Origin: Martelella sp. NC20 | GTDB lineage: Bacteria; Pseudomonadota; Alphaproteobacteria; Rhizobiales; Rhizobiaceae | NCBI RefSeq assembly: GCF_013459645.1 | Contig: NZ_CP054861.1 | Location: forward strand, 2,220,001 to 2,284,000 | Length of the DNA stretch: 64,000 nt | Direction: 5' to 3' | Position numbers and translations under genes: made by a program | In this document: piece after piece, positions 1 to 8,350 of the stretch | How positions within the stretch are numbered: the first letter of the stretch is position 1 | Layout of the letters: each line of letters opens with the position of its first letter | Notes under the pieces: model-generated | Told to the model about the DNA's origin: nothing | What the model saw: the letters and a program-made list of their open reading frames with translations, nothing else | Database searches by the model: none

Positions 1-104
1 AATTCAATCTTCGCGCCGGCATCGCCATCGAGCTTTTCGATGGTGATCACATCCTCGGCGTTGACGCGGTACTGTTTACCGCCGGTCTTGATGACTGCGA
101 ACAT
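1..104 (-). CDS. rplU: 50S ribosomal protein L21, N-terminal part (cut by window edge)
   Basis: The minus strand reads [19 protein letters not shown] and continues in frame to the window edge, which is the start of bacterial L21. L21 binds 23S rRNA in the large subunit. Only 34 codons are present; the rest lies to the left of position 1. The ATG is at 104-102. The usual partner rpmA (L27) would lie outside the window. Upstream lies a 530-bp non-coding stretch before the tRNA, which presumably holds the promoter. Identification is secure because the N-terminus of L21 is highly conserved. Confidence 0.93.
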   Translation of the reverse strand, partial: MFAVIKTGGKQYRVNAEDVITIEKLDGDAGAKIE

Positions 105-634
105 ATTTTGACCTTTCATGTTCTCGCCCGGTTCTGCCCGCTCGAAAAGCGCGCGACCGTCTTTTTGTCAGTCTGGTTAAAGCATGGATTTCAAAGAGAA
201 AATCTTTTCAAAACCCGGTCTGCCAGTGAAGCGCGGGACACGCCCGCGCAAATGCGTGCGTCAAGAGGACACACGCGTCCGGGAGCGTGCATACGCGAGG
301 GCGGTGCGGAAGTCAATAAACCAGGGCGCAAACAAGGTGTTTTCGCCGCTGCAATTTCGCATTCGTCCGCGTTCTGTTTGAGACCGACGTTCTGTTTGAG
401 ACCGACGTTCTGTTTGGGGCCGGTGTTCTGTTTTGGGGCCAGCGTTCTGTTTGGGAATTGTACCCGCGCGCGATTACTTCGGGCCGTCGACCCCGGGTGC
501 GGCGCTTTCCATGTCACGGCTGGCCGTCCGCGGGGCGGTCGGTCGGCCAAAAAACCGTTATCTTTACTCTTGCAAGACCCGGCTTTGCCCGCTAATAGAC
601 ACCGCGCGTTCCAACGCAGACCACGGCACTTTAT
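105..634. other. Intergenic region between rplU and tRNA-Ser
   Basis: No convincing gene is present. Open frames here are short, rich in Arg, Cys and Phe, and have no ribosome-binding site. The stretch should contain the rplU promoter on the minus strand and the tRNA promoter on the plus strand, but I could not fix the boxes. An 18-bp tandem repeat at 371-456 is listed separately. Confidence 0.5.
371..456. repeat. 18-bp tandem repeat, about 4.7 units
   Basis: Units of the type GTTCTGTTTGAGACCGAC are arranged head to tail. The first two (371-388, 389-406) are identical, the third (407-424) has GGGCCGGT at its end, the fourth has one extra T, and the fifth is partial. There are no spacers, so it is not a CRISPR array. 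It lies upstream of rplU on the opposite strand from the tRNA. Confidence 0.85.
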
Positions 635-724
<90 letters not shown>

Positions 725-1141
725 GATTTTTCTTTTTAAACAATAACTTAATTGAGCGTCGGCGATCAGCATAACTCGCGCAACTGTTCGCGGCGCGTCG
801 GCAAATGATCGAGGGCCACGCTACCGGCACTTCCTCTTACGGATCATCATCTGCGAACGACATCAGGATTTTGAATTGCTTGAGCCGTTTCACGGTTTTG
901 GGAATCCCCGCCTGCCATTCTTGGACAGACACTTAGTTGAGGCTGATGAGGGCAAATCTAAGCTCTCTGGTCTCGCCCTTCTATATGCGCGTTGCCATCT
1001 GCGGATTTATTGCGCCAACATATTGCCATCCGCATGGTTGGACCCGGCCGACATGCAAAGACTAGTCGCGCCGGGATAATCCTTGGCTCCCCACCACCGG
1101 CATCCTACGCGTGATCCCAGGTAAACAACCCGGAGATCACG
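725..1141. other. Junction between tRNA-Ser and the integrase remnant
   Basis: No supported gene. The short frames have neither ribosome-binding sites nor recognisable products. The position directly 3' of the tRNA and before the integrase is that expected for the attL side of an integrated element. Confidence 0.5.
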
Positions 1142-1429
1142 ATGGCGACGATACGCAAGCTCAGAGGGCGCTGGCAGGCACAGGTGCGCCGTCGTGGATT
1201 GAAGCCGCGCTGCAAATCCTTCGACAGCAAGACAGACGCCGAGAAGTGGGCGCGCGATCTGGAAGCTCAGGTCGACAAGTTCGGTGCCGCGCCCGATACG
1301 CGTCTTCTTGAGGTGACAACACTCGGCAATCTGCTTGAACGCTATCAGAATGAAGTGTCTCCGACCAAGCGCGGTCCTTCTGCTGTCTCCAGGCCGGAGC
1401 CGGGTCTCCTCCTTCTTCGAATAGATTGA
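1142..1429 (+). pseudogene. Tyrosine recombinase (phage-type integrase), N-terminal fragment
   Basis: Begins MATIRKLRGRWQAQVRRRG and continues with a DAEKWARDLEAQVDKFG segment and ERYQNEVSPTKRG. This is the arm-binding and SAM-like N-terminal region of island and phage tyrosine integrases. After about residue 80 the similarity stops (PSAVSRPEPGL) and a stop follows at residue 95. The whole catalytic domain with the Arg-His-Arg-Tyr residues is missing, so it cannot recombine DNA. Intact relatives have roughly 300-400 residues. Its place just downstream of tRNA-Ser(CGA) marks it as the decayed integrase of the island. Confidence 0.82.
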
Positions 1430-1782
1430 TCTACGACGAGTGGCGCTCCGACGGCTTCGGCGGTGTGCGAAGTCCTAGAGATTTTCAAGAGTGCTGATGG
1501 GGATGCCTCCAGTCCCGGCAAGAGACGCAGCTTCAATCCTCCCATATCAAGAAATCGACACAGGCGCTCGCTGGCTCGTTCCTTGGGGGCGCTGAAGCGA
1601 AGCTCAAAGGTAGCCTCGGAACCAGCCAACAAGCAACCTGGAGCAGGCCGCATCTCTCAAATCGGGAATCTGCTCACAATCGTCTGCATCTCAGTCTTCA
1701 GACCGCTATAGGGCAATCTGTAAGAAATTACGCACCTTGACCCCAACCAAACTGGCGGAGGTTTCCGCCGGAAGGAGAAGTT
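1430..1782. other. Non-coding or degenerate stretch after the integrase remnant
   Basis: Two overlapping frames, about 80 codons on the plus strand (1463-1711) and about 100 on the minus strand (1345-1653), are open, but neither has a clear ribosome-binding site or a product I recognise. I read it as decayed island DNA. The last part holds the Shine-Dalgarno AAGGAG ahead of the gene starting at 1783. Confidence 0.4.
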
Positions 1783-2778
1783 GTGTCTAGCGACAAGAAA
1801 AAGCTCGCAAAGCGCTTGATTGATATCATCCGGATGCGAACGGTGCTGCATCCAAAGGACTGGAAGAACGAGAGCCGGCTTATGATGAGCCGCTGGTTCG
1901 ACTACCGGTTCACGTCGCCTCTGGAACTGACCCTGCTGTTCAGAGAAATTTATACCCAGAATCTGCGCAACCACGTCAGAAGACATCAGGACGCCGACGT
2001 CGCCCATATGGTGACCGGCACCCGTGACGGATTGCCCCGGACGAGAGAGAAGTGGTTTACGGCGCTCTGGCATGCCAGGCAGCAGACCGACGCGCTCTTT
2101 GTGCCCTATGATCTGCTCGTGAACTTCAGCTTCGACTTCTCCTCGCGCCGCAAGCGCCGCTGGAACATGCTGCCTCATCAGCTTCATCCTTCGCCGAGCA
2201 ACGCAAAAGCCTGGACAGCCGTATTTGATGACGTGGTCGAAGACCAACTTCCTCTCCATATGCGCCGTATCGGCAACATGCCGCACTATCGACTTGAGAA
2301 TGACATCGGGCTTCCTGCCCAGCGGCGTTTCCGGGAAATCATGCTTGAAGAGGTGAAGCACAGTCATCGTCGGCTCGACGATCAGATCGCGGAATTCGTC
2401 TACGCCAAACGGCACCTTGAGCTGGACGCTGTTTTGCGGACAGCTCCGGAAGACGAGCGAGACGACTATGCCGAGAGGGCGAAGTCATTGTTTGACGATG
2501 GTGGTTGGCCGGAAGCTGAGCGAAAATCTCTCGAACGTGCGGATCTCCTCCCGAGCTGTTTCGGCATCGCAGAGACAATTACTCCGTCCGAAGCGCCCTG
2601 CTGTGATTGTCCGCTTCTCGCCAAGTGCCAGAGCTTCTCGCAGTTGGCGATCGATCAGACGGTCAAAACCGCAGGCTCGGCTTCTCCTATTCTGGAGTTG
2701 GACCGGAAGCGCTCGCGTGCCTATGTCGCTCGGTTCCGCGACAACAAGAAGAAGGCGGCCGCGATGGCCCTTTTCTGA
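1783..2778 (+). CDS. Unknown 331-aa island protein with a C-terminal Cys cluster
   Basis: GTG start with AAGGAG about 7 bp upstream; 331 residues. I do not recognise the family. It is rich in Arg, Trp and His over residues 40-200 and has no signal peptide or membrane segment. Near residues 275-285 it carries a compact Cys cluster (CCDCPLLAKC) that could bind zinc or an iron-sulfur centre. The C-terminus is strongly basic (DNKKKAAA), which suggests nucleic-acid contact. Codon use looks like a real gene. It lies inside the tRNA-Ser island between a dead integrase and a recombinase, and is followed after 20 bp by a long inverted repeat. A defence or replication role is possible but unproven. Confidence 0.6.
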   Translation: MSSDKKKLAKRLIDIIRMRTVLHPKDWKNESRLMMSRWFDYRFTSPLELTLLFREIYTQNLRNHVRRHQDADVAHMVTGTRDGLPRTREKWFTALWHARQQTDALFVPYDLLVNFSFDFSSRRKRRWNMLPHQLHPSPSNAKAWTAVFDDVVEDQLPLHMRRIGNMPHYRLENDIGLPAQRRFREIMLEEVKHSHRRLDDQIAEFVYAKRHLELDAVLRTAPEDERDDYAERAKSLFDDGGWPEAERKSLERADLLPSCFGIAETITPSEAPCCDCPLLAKCQSFSQLAIDQTVKTAGSASPILELDRKRSRAYVARFRDNKKKAAAMALF

Positions 2779-2798
2779 CCCGTCCGTGTCTCTCGATT

Positions 2799-2897
2799 CA
2801 CCGGGACGTGTAAGACGCTACTAAGTGCTCTCTTCTTCTTAAAATATATAAACAGATAGAGACGTCTTACATCAAGAATGGATTCAGTGTCCCGGTG
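2799..2897. repeat. Two-step inverted repeat with AT-rich centre
   Basis: The outer arms CACCGGGAC (2799-2807) and GTCCCGGTG (2889-2897) are exact complements. The inner arms GTAAGACG (2810-2817) and CGTCTTAC (2863-2870) are also exact. The central 45 bp is unusually AT-rich for this genome. The 3' side has an 18-nt unpaired bulge between inner and outer arms. It begins 20 bp after the unknown gene. It may be a terminator, a structured RNA or a recombination end. Confidence 0.6.
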
Positions 2898-2981
2898 TTC
2901 GAAGAAAAAGCAGGTGCTGCGGGAGATAGAGATACCTCTCCGGCCCAACGAAATTCAACACCTACTGGAATTGGAATACAT

Positions 2982-3359
2982 ATGATGAACAAGGTTGACC
3001 TCCGGAGGAGTTTCCGCAACCGTTTCGGTTATTACGTGGATACGAAAGAAAGCCGGGACGGCTACGTCCGTGATGGCTCCCGGCTGACACTTCGGGACCT
3101 CTGCGTGGAGCTGATCGATGACCCGGAGCCATTTCCGTGCCATGCTTATCGCGCGGATTTCCGCGTTCTCTGCGAACCAGAGCATCGGGTATGGTTGCGA
3201 GGAGAGAGAAGCTATGGAGACGTCGCCCGGCTTCTTCAGCTCAAGTTCGCCGTCGAGGATGAGCTTTTGCCGCCATTGAGCGGTCGCTGGGTTGGGAAGT
3301 TGCTCAACGAGGGCAGCAAGAGCGGCGTTGGGCACCAGCACGCGGTTGGGGCTGAATAG
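2982..3359 (+). CDS. Hypothetical protein, 125 aa, weakly supported
   Basis: Opens with MMNKVDLRRSFRNRFGYYVD; start ATG at 2982 or 2985. The first two thirds have normal codon use for this genome and charged, protein-like composition. The last 20 residues (GSKSGVGHQHAVGAE) look less natural and may be out-of-frame extension. No family recognised. An overlapping minus-strand frame (2955-3380) is the main competitor. It sits between the inverted repeat at 2799-2897 and the recombinase gene on the other strand, so it may be a remnant of a larger island gene. Confidence 0.33.
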   Translation: MMNKVDLRRSFRNRFGYYVDTKESRDGYVRDGSRLTLRDLCVELIDDPEPFPCHAYRADFRVLCEPEHRVWLRGERSYGDVARLLQLKFAVEDELLPPLSGRWVGKLLNEGSKSGVGHQHAVGAE

Positions 3360-3372
3360 CACCTTTGCGAGC

Positions 3373-3981
3373 TTAGCCACTAGTGGTGTCCCGTCCTGAC
3401 CTAAGGGCGGGGCTCTCTGTTCCGGCTGTGGGCTGCCTCAGTAATCGAGAGAGCGTGCGAGGATGGACCTGGTATTCACCCGCCACCTCGGTGATGGTTC
3501 GGTTGGCCGCAACTGCTGCTCGGGCCTCTCTCAGCTGTTCAGTGCTCAGCGCGGGCCTTCTGCCGATGCGGCTGCCTCTGGCGCGGGCGGCGTCCATCCC
3601 TGCCTTCGTGCGCTCGCTCACCAGTGACCGCTCGAACTCAGCCATAGAGGCAAGCAGGTGGAAGAGCAGCCGCCCGCCAGACGTGCTGGTATCGATGCTC
3701 TCGCTGAGGGATCGGAATTCGACGCCGCGCTCATCCAGCTCGCGCACGAGCCGGATCAGTTCGAACAGCGAACGTCCGAGACGATCCAGCCGCCACACGG
3801 TCAGGCGGTCGCCGGGTTGCAGCTTCTTCAGCAACCTGGTCAGTCCCGGTCGAGCAAAATCAGCGCCGGAAACACCCTGGTCGGTGAATACCGTTCGGCA
3901 TCCGGCCGTTGCCAGGGCCGTCCGCTGCAAATCGAGATTTTGCTCTGTCGTGCTGACCCGTGCATATCCGAAATCGCTCAT
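3373..3981 (-). CDS. Serine recombinase of the resolvase/invertase family
   Basis: 202 residues from ATG 3981 (MSDFGYARVSTTEQNLDLQ). The N-terminal catalytic domain has the nucleophilic Ser in YARVS and the WRLDRLGRS motif, followed by a LASMAEFERSLVSERTKAG helix. The C-terminal part ends in a helix-turn-helix (TITEVAGEYQVHPRTLSRLL). Length and domains match Tn3-type resolvases and Hin/Pin invertases. These cut and rejoin short paired sites through a Ser-DNA link. No partner transposase is adjacent, so it is either the leftover of a transposon or an island-borne resolvase. An upstream in-frame start at 3999 is possible but less natural. Confidence 0.88.
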   Translation of the reverse strand: MSDFGYARVSTTEQNLDLQRTALATAGCRTVFTDQGVSGADFARPGLTRLLKKLQPGDRLTVWRLDRLGRSLFELIRLVRELDERGVEFRSLSESIDTSTSGGRLLFHLLASMAEFERSLVSERTKAGMDAARARGSRIGRRPALSTEQLREARAAVAANRTITEVAGEYQVHPRTLSRLLRQPTAGTESPALRSGRDTTSG

Positions 3982-4201
3982 CGCCACCCTCAGGACCATC
4001 TGCGGAAAACTAGTTGTGCCTTGCCGATTTTACCCGGTAAGGGATTGATTTATAGGAACCTTTTTGGGCACTCATGGATTATCTGTGAGCCGAGAAAACC
4101 GATTGAAGAAATTCAACAGGTTAGCGAGGCGGTGATTGAAGCGCGACCTTGATCGCAAAACGGTTCCCTTTTGTGCGCTCTCGCTCATCGGAACTGATCT
4201 C

Positions 4202-4570
4202 ATGAAATCACTATTGCCAATCGTCTTCAGCCTTTGCCTGGCAGCGCCGGCCTTTGCCAACGATAAACTCAACAATGACGTGAAGAGGATGGCTGGTTTT
4301 GCCGGCGATCTCAGGGTGCTCTCAGAAAATTGCGGGGTCTTCGTCGACTCGCTGAACGGCGTGCATATTGCCGAAGCGCTTATCTCCGTGCCCAACATCG
4401 ACATGGAAGCGGTCCTGGCATTGATCGACGACGAATATGAAAAATCAGCCCACTACACCGGTTCCGTCTGCTATCCTGAAGATGGCGAACGGATCGAGCG
4501 GTTGAAACGTCTCTACACTTCCGAACTGGACGCTCTGAAACAGTCAGTGGCCAGGGGCGACTATGAGTGA
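4202..4570 (+). CDS. Small secreted protein of unknown function
   Basis: 122 residues starting MKSLLPIVFSLCLAAPAFAN, a clear Sec signal peptide with probable cleavage after AFA. The mature part is about 100 residues, mostly helical, with two cysteines (SENCGVF and GSVCYPE) that could form a disulfide in the periplasm. I chose ATG 4202 because the signal peptide begins there; an in-frame ATG at 4136 would add 22 residues before it. No family recognised. It stands alone, with the next gene convergent 8 bp away. Probably cargo of the island. Confidence 0.7.
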   Translation: MKSLLPIVFSLCLAAPAFANDKLNNDVKRMAGFAGDLRVLSENCGVFVDSLNGVHIAEALISVPNIDMEAVLALIDDEYEKSAHYTGSVCYPEDGERIERLKRLYTSELDALKQSVARGDYE

Positions 4571-4578
4571 CGCGGGCT

Positions 4579-5076
4579 TCAGGCGGAGCTGTTTGCCACC
4601 AGCCACTTTTCGAGCTTGGCCAACAAGTCGGGTTGTAGCTGTGTGTTGCGCTGAAGAGCCATGCCCAAGGAGGCGTTTAGCTTTAAAAAGCCCATCTCGG
4701 ACATCACGTCGCCCATTTTGAGATGCCGCTTCGCCATGATTTCGTTGATCCGCTTAATGGCTGATGCGGTGAGATATCGGTCGCTGGAGGCCAGGGTGGG
4801 GCCGCTATGCACCCTCTTCGTCGGGGTGGCGCGTCTCGTTAGCGCGCCTTCAGCGATCAACCAGTCCAAGAATGCGCGTCTTTCTACGCCGTCAGCCTTG
4901 GTCCAGGCATTCTTCAATTCGTGAAGCCGCGTCCTTTTCTGCTTGATGCCGGCAGCGACGGACGCTTCGGTGACCGTGCGATATTTGCCAGCCTTGAAAT
5001 CGCTGTAGATCGCCGGAAATTCGCGCTTCAGGCGTTCCTCATAATAAGCGCTGCCACGCACCTGCTTTTTCGCCAT
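4579..5076 (-). CDS. Hypothetical DNA-associated protein, 165 aa
   Basis: Start chosen at ATG 5076 (MAKKQVRGSAYYEERLKREFP); an in-frame ATG at 5160 would add 28 residues. The protein is basic and helical. Residues 35-60 (TVTEASVAAGIKQKRTRLHELKNAW) resemble a helix-turn-helix, suggesting DNA binding. The C-terminal third (SAIKRINEIMAKRHLKMGDVM) may be a second helical module. No enzyme motif and no recognised family. It is transcribed away from the restriction gene at 5286, separated by about 210 bp, and could regulate it, but that is only suggested by position. Confidence 0.6.
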   Translation of the reverse strand: MAKKQVRGSAYYEERLKREFPAIYSDFKAGKYRTVTEASVAAGIKQKRTRLHELKNAWTKADGVERRAFLDWLIAEGALTRRATPTKRVHSGPTLASSDRYLTASAIKRINEIMAKRHLKMGDVMSEMGFLKLNASLGMALQRNTQLQPDLLAKLEKWLVANSSA

Positions 5077-5285
5077 TCCGGAATCCGATGAATAGTTCGC
5101 ACCAAATCGCGCAGGAGAGTCACTGGCGCGTCTGGCATAGCGGTTGCTGTATTGCAACATTCTGCACGACCGCGCCAGCCAGCGAGCTTCTGTGAGTCAA
5201 TGGTAACGCTTTCGTCTAGATATGCTCTTTGGACTTGCGCTCGGCCATTCCATGCGGGATGTTCGCCTGAAAGGGCAGGTGGGGC

Positions 5286-6284
5286 ATGACAAAATCGTGG
5301 ATGGTGCGCGCTGAACGTGGGGTCTTGTTCGACGCGTTCAAGGAAAAGGAAGTTGTCGCCATCGGCTGGGCCGAACTCGGGAACCTGCAGACGTTCAAAA
5401 ACCGCAAGGCAATCGCTGAAGAAGTGGCGCGTTGCTGGAGCGAGATGAAGCCCCAGGGCGTCGCGATGGTCGCGGGGATACTGCTCCGGTTCTCAACTGA
5501 AATCAGCATCGGCGATACGGTCGTGACCTATGACCCGTCGCGGCGGATGTATCTCATGGGAGAAGTTGGCGGGGACTACCGCTTCGATGCACTTATCGGC
5601 AACGATTATCCTCATGTTCGGCCGGTTCGCTGGCAGGGTGAGGTCAGCCGTGACCTTCTCTCGGTCGAGAGCCGAAACAGTCTCGGCTCGATCTCTACGC
5701 TCTTTCTGATCGCCGATAAGGTTGTCGCGGAGATGCGGAAAGCGATGACGACCGGGGAGCCGACCAAAGCGCTCGCTTCGGCGGCGGTTGAAGAGGCCGT
5801 CGAGGAGGACGTCTTCGAATCCATGGCGAACCGCGCCCACGAGTTCATCAAGGACAAGGTGAGCGCGCTGAGTTGGGACGACATGCAGGAGCTTGTCGCC
5901 GGCCTTCTGCGATCGCTCGGCTACAAGACGCGTGTTTCTGAAGCAGGTCCGGATCGCGGCAAGGATATCATCGCCTCGCCCGATGGCTTCGGCTTCGAAG
6001 CTCCGCGCATCGTGGTCGAGGTCAAGCACCGAAAGGGCGCGATGGGCGCGCCGGAAATCCGCAGCTTCCTCGGCGGCCGTCACCCGCAGGACAAGGGGCT
6101 CTATGTCAGCACCGGCGGTTTTACGCGAGAGGCGCGCTATGAGGCCGAGCGGGCCAATATCCCGCTATCGCTGATGGATATGGACGAGTTGGTGCGCACG
6201 CTGCTGGAGCAATACGAAAAGCTTGACCTCGAAACCCAGCAACGCGTGCCCCTTCGCCGGATATTCGTTCCTGCCTGGTCGTGA
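5286..6284 (+). CDS. Mrr-family restriction endonuclease
   Basis: 332 residues. The C-terminal half (about 185-310) is the Mrr catalytic fold: Gln201 in the MQELVAGLLRSLGY helix, then GPDRGKDIIA with Asp227 and VVEVKHRKG with Glu245 and Lys247. This is the D-ExK core of PD-(D/E)xK nucleases. Residues 1-150 form a separate N-terminal domain, likely for target recognition, joined by an acidic linker (AVEEAVEEDVFE). Mrr enzymes usually cut modified DNA, so no matching methylase is required. All catalytic residues are present, so it looks functional. A broken methyltransferase gene follows 89 bp downstream. Confidence 0.85.
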   Translation: MTKSWMVRAERGVLFDAFKEKEVVAIGWAELGNLQTFKNRKAIAEEVARCWSEMKPQGVAMVAGILLRFSTEISIGDTVVTYDPSRRMYLMGEVGGDYRFDALIGNDYPHVRPVRWQGEVSRDLLSVESRNSLGSISTLFLIADKVVAEMRKAMTTGEPTKALASAAVEEAVEEDVFESMANRAHEFIKDKVSALSWDDMQELVAGLLRSLGYKTRVSEAGPDRGKDIIASPDGFGFEAPRIVVEVKHRKGAMGAPEIRSFLGGRHPQDKGLYVSTGGFTREARYEAERANIPLSLMDMDELVRTLLEQYEKLDLETQQRVPLRRIFVPAWS

Positions 6285-6373
6285 GCGCCCGGAAATCCTG
6301 ATCCAGACCAATGTCTGCTTGCACGTCGCTGCAAGCGGGTTAAATTCGCCTCTCAAGGGGACGTCCGGATATC

Positions 6374-6711
6374 ATGCAATCGAACGTAGAATCATTCATC
6401 GCGCGCTGGCAGAATCAGGAGGGCGGGCAGGAGCGGGCCAATTATGCGCTGTTCCTGACGGAGCTCTGCGACCTGCTTGAACTGCCGCATGCCGATCCCG
6501 CTTCGGCGGCGCACGAGACCAATGATTATGTCTTCGAGCGCGTGGTCAGGGAGACCGCGCGTGATGGATCGTTCTCATCGCGCCGGATCGATCTCTACAA
6601 GCGCGATTGCTTCATCCTGGAGGCCAAGCAGAGCCGACTTTCTGGCGACAAGAAGCTGGATGAGGCTCCTCGGCTTCCCGGCATCGCCACCTCCGCCCCG
6701 CGCGGAAGGCG
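6374..6711 (+). pseudogene. DNA methyltransferase (type IIG-like), N-terminal fragment
   Basis: Begins MQSNVESFIARWQNQEGGQERANYALFLTELCDLL and continues through FERVVRETARDGSFSSRRIDLYKRDCFILEAKQSRL. This matches the N-terminal nuclease-like segment of large class I SAM-dependent DNA methyltransferases, which are usually 900 residues or more. After about residue 95 (KKLDEAP) the similarity is lost, where IS21-like sequence begins on the other strand. The SAM-binding and catalytic (NPPY) motifs are absent. The gene was probably destroyed by IS insertion followed by deletion. Confidence 0.75.
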
Positions 6712-7143
6712 TGCAGGCCTCCGATACGGCGGCCGGATAGGCCCGCACATGAGCCACCGTCACTGTGCGACAGATCCAACACGAAAAAATGGGCCTTCTG
6801 CTCCACTCCGCCGATGACAACCATCGCCTCGCCGAAATCGGCCTGCGCATGTCCGGGCGGATGAGAAAGCGGCGCGAACACCTCCTGGCGACGCTGATCA
6901 CGCTCGCGGATATAGTCCTTGATAATCGTATAGCCGCCGGTAAACCCGCACTCGTCACGAAGCCGGTCAAACACACGCGTCCAGCTTCGGGCGCCGAACA
7001 GGTGACCGGCGCTGATAGCTGGGCGGAACCGAATACGTCAGCATCTTGGCAACACTGTCGCGCGATATGTTGAAATGCCTGGCTGCCTGACGTCGGCTCA
7101 TCCCCTCCGAGACGGCCAGACGAACCTTCAGATAAAGACCCAC
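6712..7143 (-). pseudogene. istA: IS21-family transposase istA, deleted and frameshifted
   Basis: From 7143 the minus strand reads VGLYLKVRLAVSEGMSRRQA with a helix-turn-helix (HFNISRDSVAKML) and then RRPKLDA, the N-terminus of IstA. There the frame runs into a stop. A second frame continues FDRLRDECGFTGGYTIIKDY, then QADFGEAMVVIGGVEQKAHFF, which contains the first catalytic Asp of the DDE domain. The segment between the two pieces is lost, and the 3' two thirds of the gene with the remaining catalytic residues are also missing after AYPAAVSEA. It cannot encode an active transposase. Confidence 0.8.
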
Positions 7144-7270
7144 GGTGTAAATCCTCTGTCCCTCCTGCGCTCATTGCAGGAGGAACAGAGGTGGCCGGAT
7201 TTTACTCCGCCCGCGGTCGGTCTATTCCGCCGCTTCCGTGGCAGACTTTTGCACCGCCGATCTCAGGCGA
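6712..7270 (-). mobile_element. IS21-family element, internally deleted remnant with terminal repeats
   Basis: The right end (about 7190-7270) carries the repeated TTTTACTCCGCC/TCTATTCCGCCGC motifs found at IS21-family termini. Inside it, on the minus strand, is a broken istA. The istB helper ATPase gene and the other terminus are missing. The left boundary, inside the methyltransferase fragment, is approximate. Confidence 0.75.
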
Positions 7271-7510
7271 CACCGGCAGGCGGTGTCGCGCCATTTTGCC
7301 GCACTCACGCGGATGTCGGGGGATTGGCCAAGGCCGCAGGCTGGCACGGGACCCGCCTCTTTCTTTAGACGCCCTCAGAACCGGCTTCCGGTCAATCGCT
7401 AACCGCAATTTAAAAGTTCACGTTGTGTTACAAACCGGATTGAAACTTCGCTATACATAACGTGACCTGCGCGAATACAGTACGTGTTTTCGCGGAGAAC
7501 GCGTATCGGA

Positions 7511-8350
7511 ATGAAGAATAAACATGAGATCCCGCACCGGTCCCGGCCCGTCACGGGTCTTCTCCTATGTCGCGCGGGCGGGTGGATCACCATCCTGGTG
7601 GTTTTGTCCGGTCTCGCCGGATGTCAGGCCGGCGGGACCGGACCAGCACCGCAGCAGCAAAGCAGCGCGGACGCCTTTCGCCATCGCCTGGTGGCGGAAT
7701 CCGGCGGGCTGTACAAGAACCCCGAAGTTTCACTGGAACTGGCGGAAATCGGCAAAAGACTATCCGCCGCTGCCGGCGCAAGGCCGGTGACCATCCTCGT
7801 GCTGAACTCGGCCATTCCTGATGCCTATATCGCGCCGGGCGAGTATATCTATCTGACGCGGGCGCTGCTCGCGCTGACCGACGACGACAGCGAGATCGCG
7901 GCCGTCGTCGCGCATGAAATGGCCCATATCCTGTCCCGTCATGCGGAGGCCCGGTCTCGCTTGGGGCGGCAGGCGGCTATCTCCAGCGCGGATATCGCTG
8001 CCGCCCTGCCGGACAGCGACCGCGTGCGCGCGCTTCTTGCCGAAGGCAGCGCCCGCGTCGCCGCCTTGTCCCGGCAACAGGAACTGGAAGCCGACGCGAT
8101 GGCCATCCTGCTGCTGGCTGAGGCCGGATACGATCCCGCTGCCCTGGTGCGTTTCCTGAAAACCATGCAGGCCACAGAAGCGGCGCCGGGTGCCAGGCGT
8201 TCCTACAATAGCTCCCATCCCCTACCTTCCGATCGTATAGAGCGGGCCGAGAAACTGGCGGCAAACTATCGGCCCGAAGCCACGGAACCGGCCGGCGAAA
8301 TGACCGGTTCCGCCATCGCCGACAGTGGTCTCGACGTAAGCAAACGCTAA
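7511..8350 (+). CDS. M48-family metalloprotease, lipoprotein
   Basis: 279 residues from ATG 7511. The N-terminal hydrophobic segment ends in a lipobox (LSGLAGC, Cys38), so the protein is probably lipid-anchored in the periplasm. The zinc motif HEMAH is at residues 135-139, and RQQELEADAMAI supplies the downstream acidic zinc ligand, as in the peptidase M48/HtpX/BepA group. SSHPLPSDRIER near the end is also typical of periplasmic M48 proteins. Such proteases degrade misfolded outer-membrane proteins. It lies between the island and the secretion locus and may be the first core gene after the island. Confidence 0.85.
   Translation: MKNKHEIPHRSRPVTGLLLCRAGGWITILVVLSGLAGCQAGGTGPAPQQQSSADAFRHRLVAESGGLYKNPEVSLELAEIGKRLSAAAGARPVTILVLNSAIPDAYIAPGEYIYLTRALLALTDDDSEIAAVVAHEMAHILSRHAEARSRLGRQAAISSADIAAALPDSDRVRALLAEGSARVAALSRQQELEADAMAILLLAEAGYDPAALVRFLKTMQATEAAPGARRSYNSSHPLPSDRIERAEKLAANYRPEATEPAGEMTGSAIADSGLDVSKR

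Noticed and set aside
371..456. Possible CRISPR array
   Set aside because: Units are 18 bp, directly adjacent with no unique spacers, and there are no cas genes.
2955..3380. Minus-strand 141-codon frame MAKLAKVLFSPNRVLVP
   Set aside because: Its first part looks protein-like, so it is a real competitor to the plus-strand frame at 2982-3359, but its second half looks antisense. Neither is strong; the plus strand was kept at low confidence.
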